From: Stagnihabitans sp043738565
GTDB lineage: Bacteria > Pseudomonadota > Alphaproteobacteria > Rhodobacterales > Rhodobacteraceae
NCBI GenBank assembly: GCA_043738565.1
Contig: JAYUGA010000151.1
Span: forward strand, 4,812 to 68,811
Direction of reading: 5' to 3'
Length of the DNA: 64,000 nt
Part shown: positions 41,756 through 50,048 of the stretch, in pieces
How the letters are laid out: each line of letters opens with the position of its first letter
Position numbering within the stretch: position 1 is the stretch's first letter
Position numbers and translations under genes: made by a program
The notes under the pieces: model-generated
Databases searched by the model: none
Told to the model about the DNA's origin: nothing
The model's input: the letters and a program-made list of their open reading frames with translations, nothing else

Positions 41756-43075
41756 ATGCCCAACCTCGCAAACCGCCCCTGGGTTCCCGCCCATGCAGAA
41801 GCCCTGATCCAACGCTTAGCCACTGAAACCACAGCAGATTCCGCCACGGTTGGCGCCCGGATCGAACACCTGATCCAGACCAACGCCCAGATCCACGACC
41901 GCGACTGCTTCAACCTCAACCCCGCCACCAACACCATGAACCCCCGCGCCGAAGCCGCCCTTGCCCGTGGCCTGGGATCACGCCCCTCCCTCGGTTATCC
42001 TGGTGATAAATACGAAATGGGCCTTGAATCCATTGAGGAAATCGAGGTGATCTGCGCCGAACTCGCCGCCGAAGTCTTTCAGTCCAGATACGCCGAAATC
42101 CGGGTCGGTTCCGGCGCCTTGGCAAATCTTTACGGGTTCATGGCACTCGCCAAACCCGGCGACCGCATCATCGCCCCACCACCCGCAATTGGCGGCCACG
42201 TCACCCATCACGCCGCCGGATGCGCCGGTCTTTACGGTTTGTTAACCCATAACGCCCCGATGAACAAAGACGGCTATACCATTGATATCGCCGAACTTCG
42301 CGCCCTAGCGCACCGGGTGAAGCCCAAGATCATCACCCTCGGCGCATCGCTCAACCTCTTCCCGCATCCCGTTGCCGAAGCCCGCGCCATCGCCGACGAG
42401 GTCGGCGCCAAACTCCTGTTCGACGCCGCCCACCAATGCGGCATCATCGCCGGCGGCGCCTGGCCCAACCCGTTGACTCAAGGCGCTCATCTGATGACGA
42501 TGAGCACCTATAAATCCTTGGGCGGCCCGGCTGGCGGCCTGATCGTCACCAATGACGCCGCCATCGCCGAATGCCTTGACGCCATCGCCTACCCCGGCCT
42601 GACCGCCAATTTCGACGCCGCCAAATCCGCCGCCCTTGCCATCACCCTCCTGGACTGGCGCGACCACGGCAAAGCCTATGCCAAGGCGATGGTCGACCTC
42701 GCCCAGGCCCTTGCCGCAGCATTGAAATCCCTCGGCCTGCCGCTTTATGAAACCGAGCACGGCAGCACCCAAAGCCATCAGTTCGCCTTCGCGGCCAAGG
42801 CTTTCGGCGGTGGCCAGACCGCCGCAAAAACCCTGCGCAAGGCCGGTTTCCTGACCTGCGGCATCGGCCTGCCCATCGCCGAGGTCGCGGGCGATCTCAA
42901 TGGCCTGCGGATGGGCACCCCCGAACTGGCCCGGCGCGGCGTGACCCTTGCGGACGTGCCCGCCCTTGCGGCATTGATCGCCGAGGCGCTGCGCTCCAAC
43001 GCGCCCGAATCCATCGCCCCCCGCACCGCTGCCCTACGCGCCCGGTTCCAGGGCCTGCATTACATGAGGCAATGA
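41756..43075 (+). CDS. serine hydroxymethyltransferase-like PLP enzyme, divergent paralogue
   Basis: 439 residues. Clear SHMT-fold features: CFNLNPATNTMNP, GYPGDKYEMG (GlyA EGYPGxRYYGG), VGSGALANLYGFMAL, KIITLGASLNLFPHP, LLFDAAHQCGIIAGG, and the lysine loop TMSTYKSLGGPAGGLIV. In standard GlyA the residue before the lysine is His (TTHKTLRGPRGG); here it is Tyr, and the first substrate loop is altered. Likely acts on a different beta-hydroxy or alpha-substituted amino acid, such as alpha-methylserine (guess). Under a divergent LysR; SD GGAGCC before ATG. Confidence 0.8.
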   Translation: MPNLANRPWVPAHAEALIQRLATETTADSATVGARIEHLIQTNAQIHDRDCFNLNPATNTMNPRAEAALARGLGSRPSLGYPGDKYEMGLESIEEIEVICAELAAEVFQSRYAEIRVGSGALANLYGFMALAKPGDRIIAPPPAIGGHVTHHAAGCAGLYGLLTHNAPMNKDGYTIDIAELRALAHRVKPKIITLGASLNLFPHPVAEARAIADEVGAKLLFDAAHQCGIIAGGAWPNPLTQGAHLMTMSTYKSLGGPAGGLIVTNDAAIAECLDAIAYPGLTANFDAAKSAALAITLLDWRDHGKAYAKAMVDLAQALAAALKSLGLPLYETEHGSTQSHQFAFAAKAFGGGQTAAKTLRKAGFLTCGIGLPIAEVAGDLNGLRMGTPELARRGVTLADVPALAALIAEALRSNAPESIAPRTAALRARFQGLHYMRQ

Positions 43076-43310
43076 TGAACTACCGCCTGCTCGGGGCCAA
43101 TGGACCCAAAGTCTCGGCCATCGGCCTTGGCTGCATGCCCTTTGGCGGCATCTTCGGGCCGACAGACGTGGCGACCAGCCTGCGCTGTCTCGACGCCGCT
43201 TATGACCACCGCATCACCTTCCTCGACAGCGCCAATATCTACGGCATGGGCCGGTCCGGCAGAGGCGGCGGCGGAAACGCTTGGCCGCATGATCGACGAG
43301 GGCCTGATCG
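43072..43310 (+). pseudogene. aldo/keto reductase, truncated N-terminal fragment
   Basis: ATG 43072 overlaps the SHMT-like stop by four bases. The start MNYRLLGANGPKVSAIGLGCMPFGG, then FLDSANIYGMGRSG, is the aldo/keto reductase opening, with catalytic Asp and Tyr. After YGMGRS the frame goes wrong (a shift gives AAAETLGRMIDEG) and the remaining ~220 residues, including the lysine and histidine of the tetrad, are absent. Bases 43311-43536 hold no gene I can support. Confidence 0.7.
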
Positions 43311-43536
43311 GCGGCAATGGCCCCGATCAAAGTGCCTGTGTCGAACATGGTTGCTGGGCGGTTTCCCGCTTCAATCATGGGCCGGGGCGGGCATCACGCC
43401 ACGGCCGATCAGACCGCGCACGCCGAGGGGAACATCGGGGTGCGCTGGAAACCGGCAACGGTTCACGCACCATCGCCCCTGCCCATAACGGCATCGGTCG
43501 GCGAAGGCTGACTGGGTGGCGGGCGCGCATTGCCCG

Positions 43537-44250
43537 TCAGGCGGTTGCCCCCTGCACCGGCGTCACATGGCTGCCCGCATGCACCACCTCCAACGGCGCC
43601 ATCGGCTTTTGCGATGATCGGGCCGGCAAGGCAAAGCTCTGCATCACCGCCGCCCGCCGCGCCGTGGAATACTCGGCTGGCATCCGCAACACGCCATATT
43701 GCCGGCCATCCTCGCCATTGCGATAGGTCTCGCCCAACCGGGTGACATCATAGCCGATCTGGCGCAACGCCCGCATCAGGTGCAGCGACGACAGGCAGAT
43801 CAATTCCTCCGCCCCATGCCGGCGCACCAGATCGACCAGCCCGTCGATGATCAGCCGCATACATTCCGTCCGCTCGGCCTGCGTGGTCAAGTCATTGGAA
43901 ATGACCAGCCTTGTGCATTCCCAGACCTTCGGCGTGGCGATATCGACCGACATGATATGCGGCGGGATATGCGGCAGTTTGCCGGAATAGGCGTCGCGCA
44001 GCATGTAGGTATGCTGCCCCCAGGTCGCGGTGGTTGCCATTGCCCGCGCCCCGCCGACCACCACACCATCGCACAGAACCAGCGAGTAATGCGCCACCGG
44101 CGTGTCGTACTGATCCATCTCGACCGTGTCGTTATGGGGGACATCCCATTTCAACTCATCGACAAAGATCTTCTTACGCAATGCAAGAAACTCGTAGAAC
44201 GCCCGGCCGTGGCGATGAAAGTCAGAAAAGTCGAATCGGATATTTTCCAT
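43537..44250 (-). CDS. acyl-homoserine-lactone synthase (LuxI family)
   Basis: 237 residues. The autoinducer-synthase fold is shown by ALRKKIFVDELKWDVPHND (Arg, Phe and Trp of the SAM-binding N-terminus), MDQYDTPVAHYSLVLCDGVVVGGARAM (Asp-x-Asp region), WECTRLVISNDL (E-x-x-R), and the C-terminal acyl pocket. Makes an AHL signal from SAM and acyl-ACP; chain length is not predictable. ATG 44250 has GGGGGA upstream. Downstream of luxR with 129 bp containing dyads. Confidence 0.92.
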   Translation of the reverse strand: MENIRFDFSDFHRHGRAFYEFLALRKKIFVDELKWDVPHNDTVEMDQYDTPVAHYSLVLCDGVVVGGARAMATTATWGQHTYMLRDAYSGKLPHIPPHIMSVDIATPKVWECTRLVISNDLTTQAERTECMRLIIDGLVDLVRRHGAEELICLSSLHLMRALRQIGYDVTRLGETYRNGEDGRQYGVLRMPAEYSTARRAAVMQSFALPARSSQKPMAPLEVVHAGSHVTPVQGATA

Positions 44251-44270
44251 GTTAGTCCCCCAAGACAGAT

Positions 44271-44301
44271 GGCAGTTCAGTAAGCCAATGCTTAAACTGC
44301 C
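44271..44301 (-). promoter_or_regulatory. 31-bp imperfect dyad just upstream of luxI
   Basis: GGCAGTT-cag-TAAGC-caat-GCTTA-AACTGCC on the plus strand: twelve matched base pairs interrupted only by a 3-base bulge. It ends 21 bp before the luxI ATG. It could be a lux-box-like operator or a hairpin in the luxI 5' leader affecting ribosome access. Confidence 0.55.
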
Positions 44302-44346
44302 GTAAGTTGTATTGCTCGTTGAATCTGACACCATGAGTGGAAAAGC

Positions 44347-44360
44347 TGCACAAGTGTGCA
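44347..44360. promoter_or_regulatory. palindrome TGCAC-aagt-GTGCA between luxR and luxI
   Basis: Perfect 5-bp arms, 97 bp upstream of the luxI start and 20 bp past the luxR stop. Position and symmetry fit a LuxR-type binding site, but the arms are shorter than classic 20-bp lux boxes. Confidence 0.4.
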
Positions 44361-44379
44361 ATCTAAAGCCGATCCGCGG

Positions 44380-44991
44380 TCAGAGAATGCGGCGCGCCAC
44401 CGCAATCGACGTGGCCTGAGACTGCGTCTTTGCCCCAAGCTTGCGTTTCACGTTGTTCAGCCGGGCTTTGACCGCGCTTTCGGAAATCCCCAGCAAGGCG
44501 GCGATCTGCTTCAATCGCAAGCCTTCGGATTGCAGTTTCAGCGCCTCCACTTCCGCCGCCGTCAGGCTGGGTTCATCATCCACGCCAGCGTGCAGCTGCA
44601 TCACGATATGTCGCAGGTCTTGCAGATCGTTTTCTTCAAAGTCGCGGTCGCCGCGAAAGAAAAACCCATAGCTGCGGCGCCCGCGGTCGGTGCTGGTCAT
44701 CACCGAAATCGCGGCGCCGTGGCTGAGACCAAAGCCAGCAGCGCGGGCCCGAACCTGGTGCGGGTCGGGCAGGGCAAGGTCGGAAAACCGCACCACACCT
44801 GTATTACCGTAGACCCATTTCATCGCCGGATCGTGAACGACCAACCCATGAGTCGTGTAAAATTCGACCCAGTTTTCGGGCAACTCATTGAGTTCCTCTT
44901 CCGGAAATGAGAATCCAACGCGGAGAGCCACGTAGAACCCAGCCGGAGAAATCTGGTCTATCTGTTCTCGCATCGCTTGAAGTAAGGTCAT
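44380..44991 (-). CDS. LuxR-family quorum-sensing regulator
   Basis: 203 residues. N-terminal autoinducer-binding domain with NWVEFYTTHGLVVHDPAMKW (Trp, Tyr, Asp-Pro that contact AHL) and FGLSHGAAISV; C-terminal LuxR helix-turn-helix LTAAEVEALKLQSEGLRLKQIAALLGISESAVKARLNNVKRKLG. The position usually held by a second AHL-contacting Trp is Phe (VVRFSDL). Same strand as luxI and directly upstream; presumably activates it in response to the AHL. Confidence 0.92.
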   Translation of the reverse strand: MTLLQAMREQIDQISPAGFYVALRVGFSFPEEELNELPENWVEFYTTHGLVVHDPAMKWVYGNTGVVRFSDLALPDPHQVRARAAGFGLSHGAAISVMTSTDRGRRSYGFFFRGDRDFEENDLQDLRHIVMQLHAGVDDEPSLTAAEVEALKLQSEGLRLKQIAALLGISESAVKARLNNVKRKLGAKTQSQATSIAVARRIL

Positions 44992-45098
44992 CTACTCAAA
45001 ACAGTTGCCGAACCGCGGCAGCCACCATAGCTTCTACCGGTAAACCAATGCCCGGAACGAGTGTTATTCGCAAGCGCTAGCATCCTAGAGGTGAAAAG

Positions 45099-45578
45099 TT
45101 GGCAAAAAGTCCCGGCAAGGATGAAATTGTCGCACAATATTTGGGCAGGTTGTCTGCACTTTGCGATCGTGGCTACGCTTTGGCGATCCATATTCGGTAC
45201 ACCCGCCCTACCTTGTTGTATCAAACCTACAGTCAGACCTGGGCCGATCACTATAGCGAAAAGGGCTTCATGCTGTCGGATCCGGTGGTGCATTGGGGCC
45301 TCACGCATACCGGCAAGGTAGAGTGGAATACCCTGACGGATCAAGACCCTGAAGGGGTCATGGCCGCTGCGGTCTCCTTTGGACTGACCAATGGCTGGAC
45401 TTATGCGACCGGCCCTGCCAGCACCCGAACCATTGCCGGCCTGACCCGGTCAGGTGCGCCGTTTCCGCCAGAGGATGTCGCGGAAATCATCCAAATCGTC
45501 GACGCAATACATGATGTGGCCGAAGGCTTCGACGCATTCACCCCAGAGCTGCAAGGTGCCCTGCGGACCCTGATCTGA
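45099..45578 (+). CDS. AHL-binding-domain-only LuxR relative (no DNA-binding domain)
   Basis: 159 residues. Contains the autoinducer-binding signature: SQTWADHYSEKGFMLSDPVVHWGL (Trp, Tyr, Asp-Pro), VEWNTL (second Trp, lacking in the neighbouring LuxR) and FGLTNGWTYA. The chain stops at FTPELQGALRTLI, exactly where the LuxR helix-turn-helix would begin (compare LTAAEVEALKLQ). No HTH is found in any frame downstream. TTG 45099 with AGAGGTG upstream is the likely start; no earlier in-frame start. Divergent from luxR across 107 bp. Could titrate AHL or form inactive heterodimers with LuxR (inference). Confidence 0.8.
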   Translation: MAKSPGKDEIVAQYLGRLSALCDRGYALAIHIRYTRPTLLYQTYSQTWADHYSEKGFMLSDPVVHWGLTHTGKVEWNTLTDQDPEGVMAAAVSFGLTNGWTYATGPASTRTIAGLTRSGAPFPPEDVAEIIQIVDAIHDVAEGFDAFTPELQGALRTLI

Positions 45579-46182
45579 ACCGAATCGCCTGTGAGTACGG
45601 TGGGTGGACTTGGCTCTGGGCGCTGCATCCGTTCAGACCCGCGACGGTCATCTCGGTTTGCGATCAATCCGGCTGCGCGCTTTTCCAGCCGATGGCGCTC
45701 TCTTCGCGGGCGTGTAGAAACCCCCTTGAGGCTTGATGAAATTTTGGACGAACCCAAACGCGAATTGCTGTGGGGCACCAAGCAAGATGGCCCAGCAGCC
45801 CGGGCAGTGTCGGTCCTCGCGCCAGACCGTCGCGGAATTGGCGATCCTGCCCGCCTGCGGGTCATGTCCAGACCGAGGCCAAGGTTTCTCGCAGCAAGAA
45901 CCGGCAGCACCGATTGCAACGGCATCGGCTACAAGATCGAGACCGGCCTGATTTCGGGCTGAGGCGCGTCCTACAAAGGCTATTTCGGGATGATCCCGCC
46001 TTAGCCGATCTGCCGCGTGATTGCAGCCAGAACTCCCGGCTGGATGCGGCAAAGGTGAAGCGAAAAAGCAGAATCCGGTTTTCCGCAGGCGTAACGCGGC
46101 CACTCGGACTCCGCGGCTGGATGCTCCATCTCTCGAACATCATCCCGCTCCGGCGTCCGCTGGCCACACGGCTGGCTCCCCC
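45579..46182. other. 604-bp region without a supportable gene
   Basis: Open frames exist on both strands but have no recognisable motifs, and their codon use is unlike neighbours. It holds a second copy of the 37241 repeat at 45698-45740 (CTCTTCGCGGGCGTGTAGAA then ACCCCCTTGAGGCTTGATGA). It looks like decayed sequence. Confidence 0.5.
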
Positions 46183-47295
46183 TCAGCCAAACACCGCCCG
46201 CACCACTTCCTCGCGAAAGGCGCCGTTGCAGCCCTCGAACGCCGTATTGGTGCATACCACCAGCGAGGTTTCTGACCTGCGGTCGATCACCCAGTTGTGC
46301 CCCCAGGCCCCACCCCAATCCACCGCCCCCACCGGCATCGCCGTCGCGGCCAAGGCGGGGTCCACCGTCACCGCCCCCAGAAACCCGAACCTTTTGCCCG
46401 CGTCGCGCTCGCGCTGCGGCAGGTCGGCGATCTGGTTGGCAAAAGCCGCCTCCTTCAATCCCGGCGACAGGAAATCCCCGCGCAACGCCTCCAAGAGCCG
46501 CATCACGTCATCCGCTGTCCCGGCCATGCCCGCCCCGCCCGACTGCGGCGCGGTCTTGTCAAAGATACGGGCGATGGAAAACATCGTCGCGCTGCCATCC
46601 ACGCCCACCACCACTTCGGGCTCGCGCATCCGGCGCGGCGGGCGGCCGTCGGCATAGGGATGGACCAGCCGCGCCACATCGCTGACCCCGAACATCGTAT
46701 CCACCATCCCCAGCGGCCCCGTCACATAGCGCGCCACCGCCCCGGCGACATCGGTGCCATTGACCGCCGCAATCAATACCCCCAGCACATCCAGCGACAT
46801 GCCATATTCCCAGCCCGTCCCCGGCGCGAAAACCAAAGGCTCTGCCGCCAGAAGCCGCATATTCTCTTCCAGCGAGATCAGCGGCCCCGACAGCCCGCCC
46901 GAATAGGCTCCGCTGTCGCCATAGGTCAGACCCGAAGAATGACTCAGCAACTGGCGCAGCAAAATCGGGCTGACACTGCCATCGGGCGAGCGCGGGCGGA
47001 ATTCCGGCAAAAACTGCGTCACCGAGTCGTCCAGCCTGAGCAGCCCCAGATCCACCATCCGCAGCGCCGCCGCCGCGACAATCGGCTTGGTGACCGAGGC
47101 CAGGCGAAACACCCCGTCCCGCCGCATCACCTCGCCATATTCGCGGTCGGCCAGCCCCGCCGCTCGGGCATAGACCTCCGCCCCCGCCCGCCGCACCAGC
47201 ACCACGCAGCCGACAATCCGGCTGCCCAGCGCCGCATCAATCGCCGCATCCACCCGCACGACCACATCCGCCGCTACCATGTCCATCTCCGCCAT
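46183..47295 (-). CDS. serine hydrolase (class C beta-lactamase / esterase family)
   Basis: 370 residues. Active-site tetrad FRLASVTKPIVAAAAL (Ser-x-x-Lys) near residue 67, a central tyrosine motif in GWEYGMSLDVLG (Y-x-x-S rather than YxN), and WGGAWGHNW as the third motif. Similar to EstB-type esterases and D-aminopeptidase-like hydrolases. No signal peptide, so probably cytoplasmic and not a resistance enzyme. Start ATG 47295 (or two codons in). Confidence 0.85.
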   Translation of the reverse strand: MAEMDMVAADVVVRVDAAIDAALGSRIVGCVVLVRRAGAEVYARAAGLADREYGEVMRRDGVFRLASVTKPIVAAAALRMVDLGLLRLDDSVTQFLPEFRPRSPDGSVSPILLRQLLSHSSGLTYGDSGAYSGGLSGPLISLEENMRLLAAEPLVFAPGTGWEYGMSLDVLGVLIAAVNGTDVAGAVARYVTGPLGMVDTMFGVSDVARLVHPYADGRPPRRMREPEVVVGVDGSATMFSIARIFDKTAPQSGGAGMAGTADDVMRLLEALRGDFLSPGLKEAAFANQIADLPQRERDAGKRFGFLGAVTVDPALAATAMPVGAVDWGGAWGHNWVIDRRSETSLVVCTNTAFEGCNGAFREEVVRAVFG

Positions 47296-47378
47296 TACCC
47301 CTCAATGCACTTGACCCGATTCCGTCCGATTCGCCCACCATGGTTAACCGGCAGCGATGCCAGACCGGCCAGAAAACC

Positions 47379-47433
47379 TTGTAGACCGATTGTAGGTGGT
47401 TTGTAGGTGGTTTGTAGGTCCGTTGTAGGTCGC
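47379..47433. repeat. phased array C: five 11-bp units TTGTAGGTNNN
   Basis: Units TTGTAGACCGA, TTGTAGGTGGT, TTGTAGGTGGT, TTGTAGGTCCG and TTGTAGGTCGC: TTGTAG recurs at 47379, 47390, 47401, 47412 and 47423, exactly 11 bp apart. It lies in the divergent gap between the serine hydrolase (start 47295) and the DUF4170 gene (start 47586). GGTTAACC is at 47343-47350. Looks like a helically phased protein-binding array. Confidence 0.85.
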
Positions 47434-47585
47434 TCAAATTCCCGCAGTCTGCCCAATTTACACAGCGTCCCCAATCGCTTGCCCAAAATTCGCCAGCCCC
47501 GCGTTCCGCCCGGCCCGCTGAACCGGTTTCCTCCCGCCACGCATCTGGGCTACCATGCGCCCAACCGCAATTCGGAGCCGCATCA

Positions 47586-47831
47586 ATGCCCCAACGCCTG
47601 CACCTCGTCTTCGGCGGCGAACTCGTCTCGCCGCAACGCAATGTCTTCCGTGACGTGTCCGCCATCCACATCGTCGGCATGTTCCCCAACCATGAGACCG
47701 CTTTTCTGGCCTGGAAGGCCGAGGCGCAGCGCACCGTAGACAATGCCCATACGCGCTATTTCATTGCCAACATCCACCGTCTGCGCGAAGAAGCCAAGCC
47801 CGGCTCCGCTACCGAGCCGATGACCACCTGA
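47586..47831 (+). CDS. DUF4170 domain-containing protein
   Basis: 81 residues. LHLVFGGELVSPQRNVFRDVSAIHIVGMFPNHETAFLAWKAEAQRTVDNAHTRYFIANIHRL matches the small DUF4170 family usual just before waaA in alphaproteobacteria. Role unknown; context suggests lipid A/KDO synthesis. Ten bp before waaA. Confidence 0.9.
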   Translation: MPQRLHLVFGGELVSPQRNVFRDVSAIHIVGMFPNHETAFLAWKAEAQRTVDNAHTRYFIANIHRLREEAKPGSATEPMTT

Positions 47832-47840
47832 CCGCCATTG

Positions 47841-49028
47841 ATGGCACATTCGCTCGGCCTCACCCTGTACAACCTTGCGGCTACCATCACGCCGCAAGCC
47901 GCCCCGGCATGGCCGCCGCGCCCGCGTCGCCACCTGGTCTGGCTGCACGCTCCGGGGGGCGAGGCGCAGGCGTCAATGCTGGAACTTGCCCGCCACCTGA
48001 TCGAGGATGACGGCGTTTTCGTGGTGCTGACCGGGTCGGCGTCCGCCCGGGCCCCAGCCATCTGCCAGCCCGCCCCATCCGACAACCCGCGGGCCGTGCA
48101 GGATTTCCTTGACCACTGGCAGCCAGAGCTTGTCGTGTTCGGCGATGGCGAACTGCGCCCCGCCGCGATCCATATCTGCACCCAGCGCAAGTTGCCGCTG
48201 CTCATGGTCGATGCCCGCAGCCCCCGCCTGATGCCCGACCGCGAAGGCTGGTATCCCGGCCTGATCCGCAACGCCTTGGCCCCCTTCCGCCACATCATGG
48301 TGCTGGACGACGCTGCCGCCAAAGCCTTCCGCCGCGCCGGTGCCGAGCCCGGTCAGATCGCGGTCACCGGCCGCATGGAAGAGGCCAGCGCCGCCCTGCC
48401 CTATATCGAATCCGACCGCGCCGCCCTCGCCCATATTCTGGCCACCCGCCCGATCTGGCTGGCCGCCGACATCGCCGCCGAGGAAGAAAGCGCCGTGATC
48501 GCCGCCCACCGCGAGGTGCTGCGGCTGGCCCATCGCCTGCTGCTGATCCTGGTCCCCTCCGACCCTTCCCGCGCCGAAAGCCTTGCCGCGCGGATCGAGG
48601 CGGAAGAGGGCTGGCGTGTTGCCCTGCGCCGCGCCGACCACGAACCCGACACCGAAACCGAGGTCTATATCCCCGACGCCAGCGATTACGGGTTGTGGTA
48701 TCGCCTCGCCCCCATCACCTTCCTTGGCGGCTCGCTGGACGGCAAAGGCTGTTCCCGCAACCCGATGGAACCGGCGGCCTTAGGCTCTGCCATCCTGTAT
48801 GGCCCGCGCTCTGGTGCCTACGGTCTGGCCTATGGCAGGCTGGGTGCTGCCCGTGCGGCGCGCATGGTAGGCTCGGGCGGCGATCTGACCCAGGCACTCG
48901 GCGACCTTCTGTCCCCCGACCGCGCCGCCCGCCAAGCCCAGGCCGCCTGGGCGATTGCCTCGGAAGGCGCGGAAGTCACCGAACGGGTGCTGGCCCTGAT
49001 CCGCGACATCATGGATGGTGTAACCTGA
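47841..49028 (+). CDS. waaA: 3-deoxy-D-manno-octulosonic acid (KDO) transferase
   Basis: 395 residues, GT30 family. LVWLHAPGGEAQASMLELARHL corresponds to the family WxHaxSvGE region (here APGGE), PELVVFGDGELRPA to ETElWPN, then DAAAKAFRRAGAEPGQIAVTGRMEEASAALP, and ITFLGGSLDGKGCSRNPMEPAALGSAILYGPRSGAY. Adds KDO to the lipid A precursor at the inner membrane. The key motifs are rather divergent, so it may be a paralogue. ATG 47841 preferred to a TTG one codon earlier. Overlaps lpxK by one base (TGATG). Confidence 0.85.
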   Translation: MAHSLGLTLYNLAATITPQAAPAWPPRPRRHLVWLHAPGGEAQASMLELARHLIEDDGVFVVLTGSASARAPAICQPAPSDNPRAVQDFLDHWQPELVVFGDGELRPAAIHICTQRKLPLLMVDARSPRLMPDREGWYPGLIRNALAPFRHIMVLDDAAAKAFRRAGAEPGQIAVTGRMEEASAALPYIESDRAALAHILATRPIWLAADIAAEEESAVIAAHREVLRLAHRLLLILVPSDPSRAESLAARIEAEEGWRVALRRADHEPDTETEVYIPDASDYGLWYRLAPITFLGGSLDGKGCSRNPMEPAALGSAILYGPRSGAYGLAYGRLGAARAARMVGSGGDLTQALGDLLSPDRAARQAQAAWAIASEGAEVTERVLALIRDIMDGVT

Positions 49029-50011
49029 TGCGCGCCCCCGGTTTCTGGTTTAATTCGCCCCAAAGCCCCGGCCTCGCCGCCCGCCTGCTGTCCCCGCTTG
49101 GCGCGGTCTATGCCGCCACAACCGCCCACCGCGTGGCGATACCGGGCTACCGCGCCAAAGTCCCCGTCATCTGCATCGGCAATCTGAACATCGGCGGCAC
49201 TGGCAAAACCCCGACCGCCATTGCCCTGATCGAACGGCTGACGGCACGGGGCCGCCGCGTCGCCGTGGTCAGCCGGGGCTATGGCGGCGCGCTGTCAGGC
49301 CCGCTGCAAGTCGTGGAATCCCGCCACACTGCGGCACAGGTCGGCGACGAACCCCTGCTGCTGTCGGCCTTCGCCCCCACCTTCATTGGCCGCGACCGGG
49401 CCGCTGCGGTGAAACTGGCCGAGGCGTCGGGCGCGCAGGTCATCTTGCTTGATGATGGCTTCCAGAACCCCGGCGTAGCCAAAGACCTGTCGCTGATCGT
49501 CGTTGACGCGGCTCAAGGCTTCGGCAACGGCCTCTGCCTGCCCGCTGGCCCTTTGCGCGAGCCGGTTGCAACCGGAATGCAACGCACCGACCTCGTCCTG
49601 TCGATCGGCAATGCCACCGCTCAAGCCGGTTTCGGCGCGGCATGGCCCCTGCCCAAACCCGTGATCACTGCCGAACTGATACCGCTGCAAATGGGCATGG
49701 ATTGGCAAGGCGCCCGCATCATCGCCTTCGCGGGCATCGGCAATCCGCAGAAATTCTTCACCACCCTGCGCGGCGAGGGCGCCAATGTCCTGCGCAGCGT
49801 CGCCCTCGATGACCATCAGCCCCTGTCCGAAGCCCTGATCATGCGCCTGCAACTGGAAGCGATGGCCAAGGGTGCCCAACTGGTCACAACCGAAAAAGAC
49901 GCCGTCCGCCTGCCGCAAAAATTCCGCACCGAAGTGCTGACCCTCGTGGTCCGCCTGCGCCTGCAAGATTGGACCGTGCTCGACGCGGCTTTTGCCAAAC
50001 TCGGGCTGTAA
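49028..50011 (+). CDS. lpxK: tetraacyldisaccharide 4'-kinase
   Basis: 327 residues. N-terminal SPLGAVYAATTAHRVAIPGYRAKVPVICIGNLNIGGTGKTPTAIALIERL with the inverted P-loop (GGTGKTP) and VSRGYGG, then DEPLLLSAFAPTFIGRDRAAAV and ILLDDGFQNPGVAKDLSLIVVD. Phosphorylates lipid A at 4'. Translationally coupled to waaA. Confidence 0.95.
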   Translation: MRAPGFWFNSPQSPGLAARLLSPLGAVYAATTAHRVAIPGYRAKVPVICIGNLNIGGTGKTPTAIALIERLTARGRRVAVVSRGYGGALSGPLQVVESRHTAAQVGDEPLLLSAFAPTFIGRDRAAAVKLAEASGAQVILLDDGFQNPGVAKDLSLIVVDAAQGFGNGLCLPAGPLREPVATGMQRTDLVLSIGNATAQAGFGAAWPLPKPVITAELIPLQMGMDWQGARIIAFAGIGNPQKFFTTLRGEGANVLRSVALDDHQPLSEALIMRLQLEAMAKGAQLVTTEKDAVRLPQKFRTEVLTLVVRLRLQDWTVLDAAFAKLGL

Positions 50012-50048
50012 CCCGCCCGCCCCCTTAACCCCGGTTTTGGCGCGAAAC

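Noticed and set aside
45591..45962. 123-codon open frame after the AHL-binding-domain gene
   Set aside because: No LuxR helix-turn-helix or other motif, atypical codon use, contains a dispersed repeat; no support as the missing DNA-binding domain.
47379..47433. CRISPR array
   Set aside because: Units are 11 bp with 3-base variable positions, no spacers of 30 bp and no cas genes in the window.
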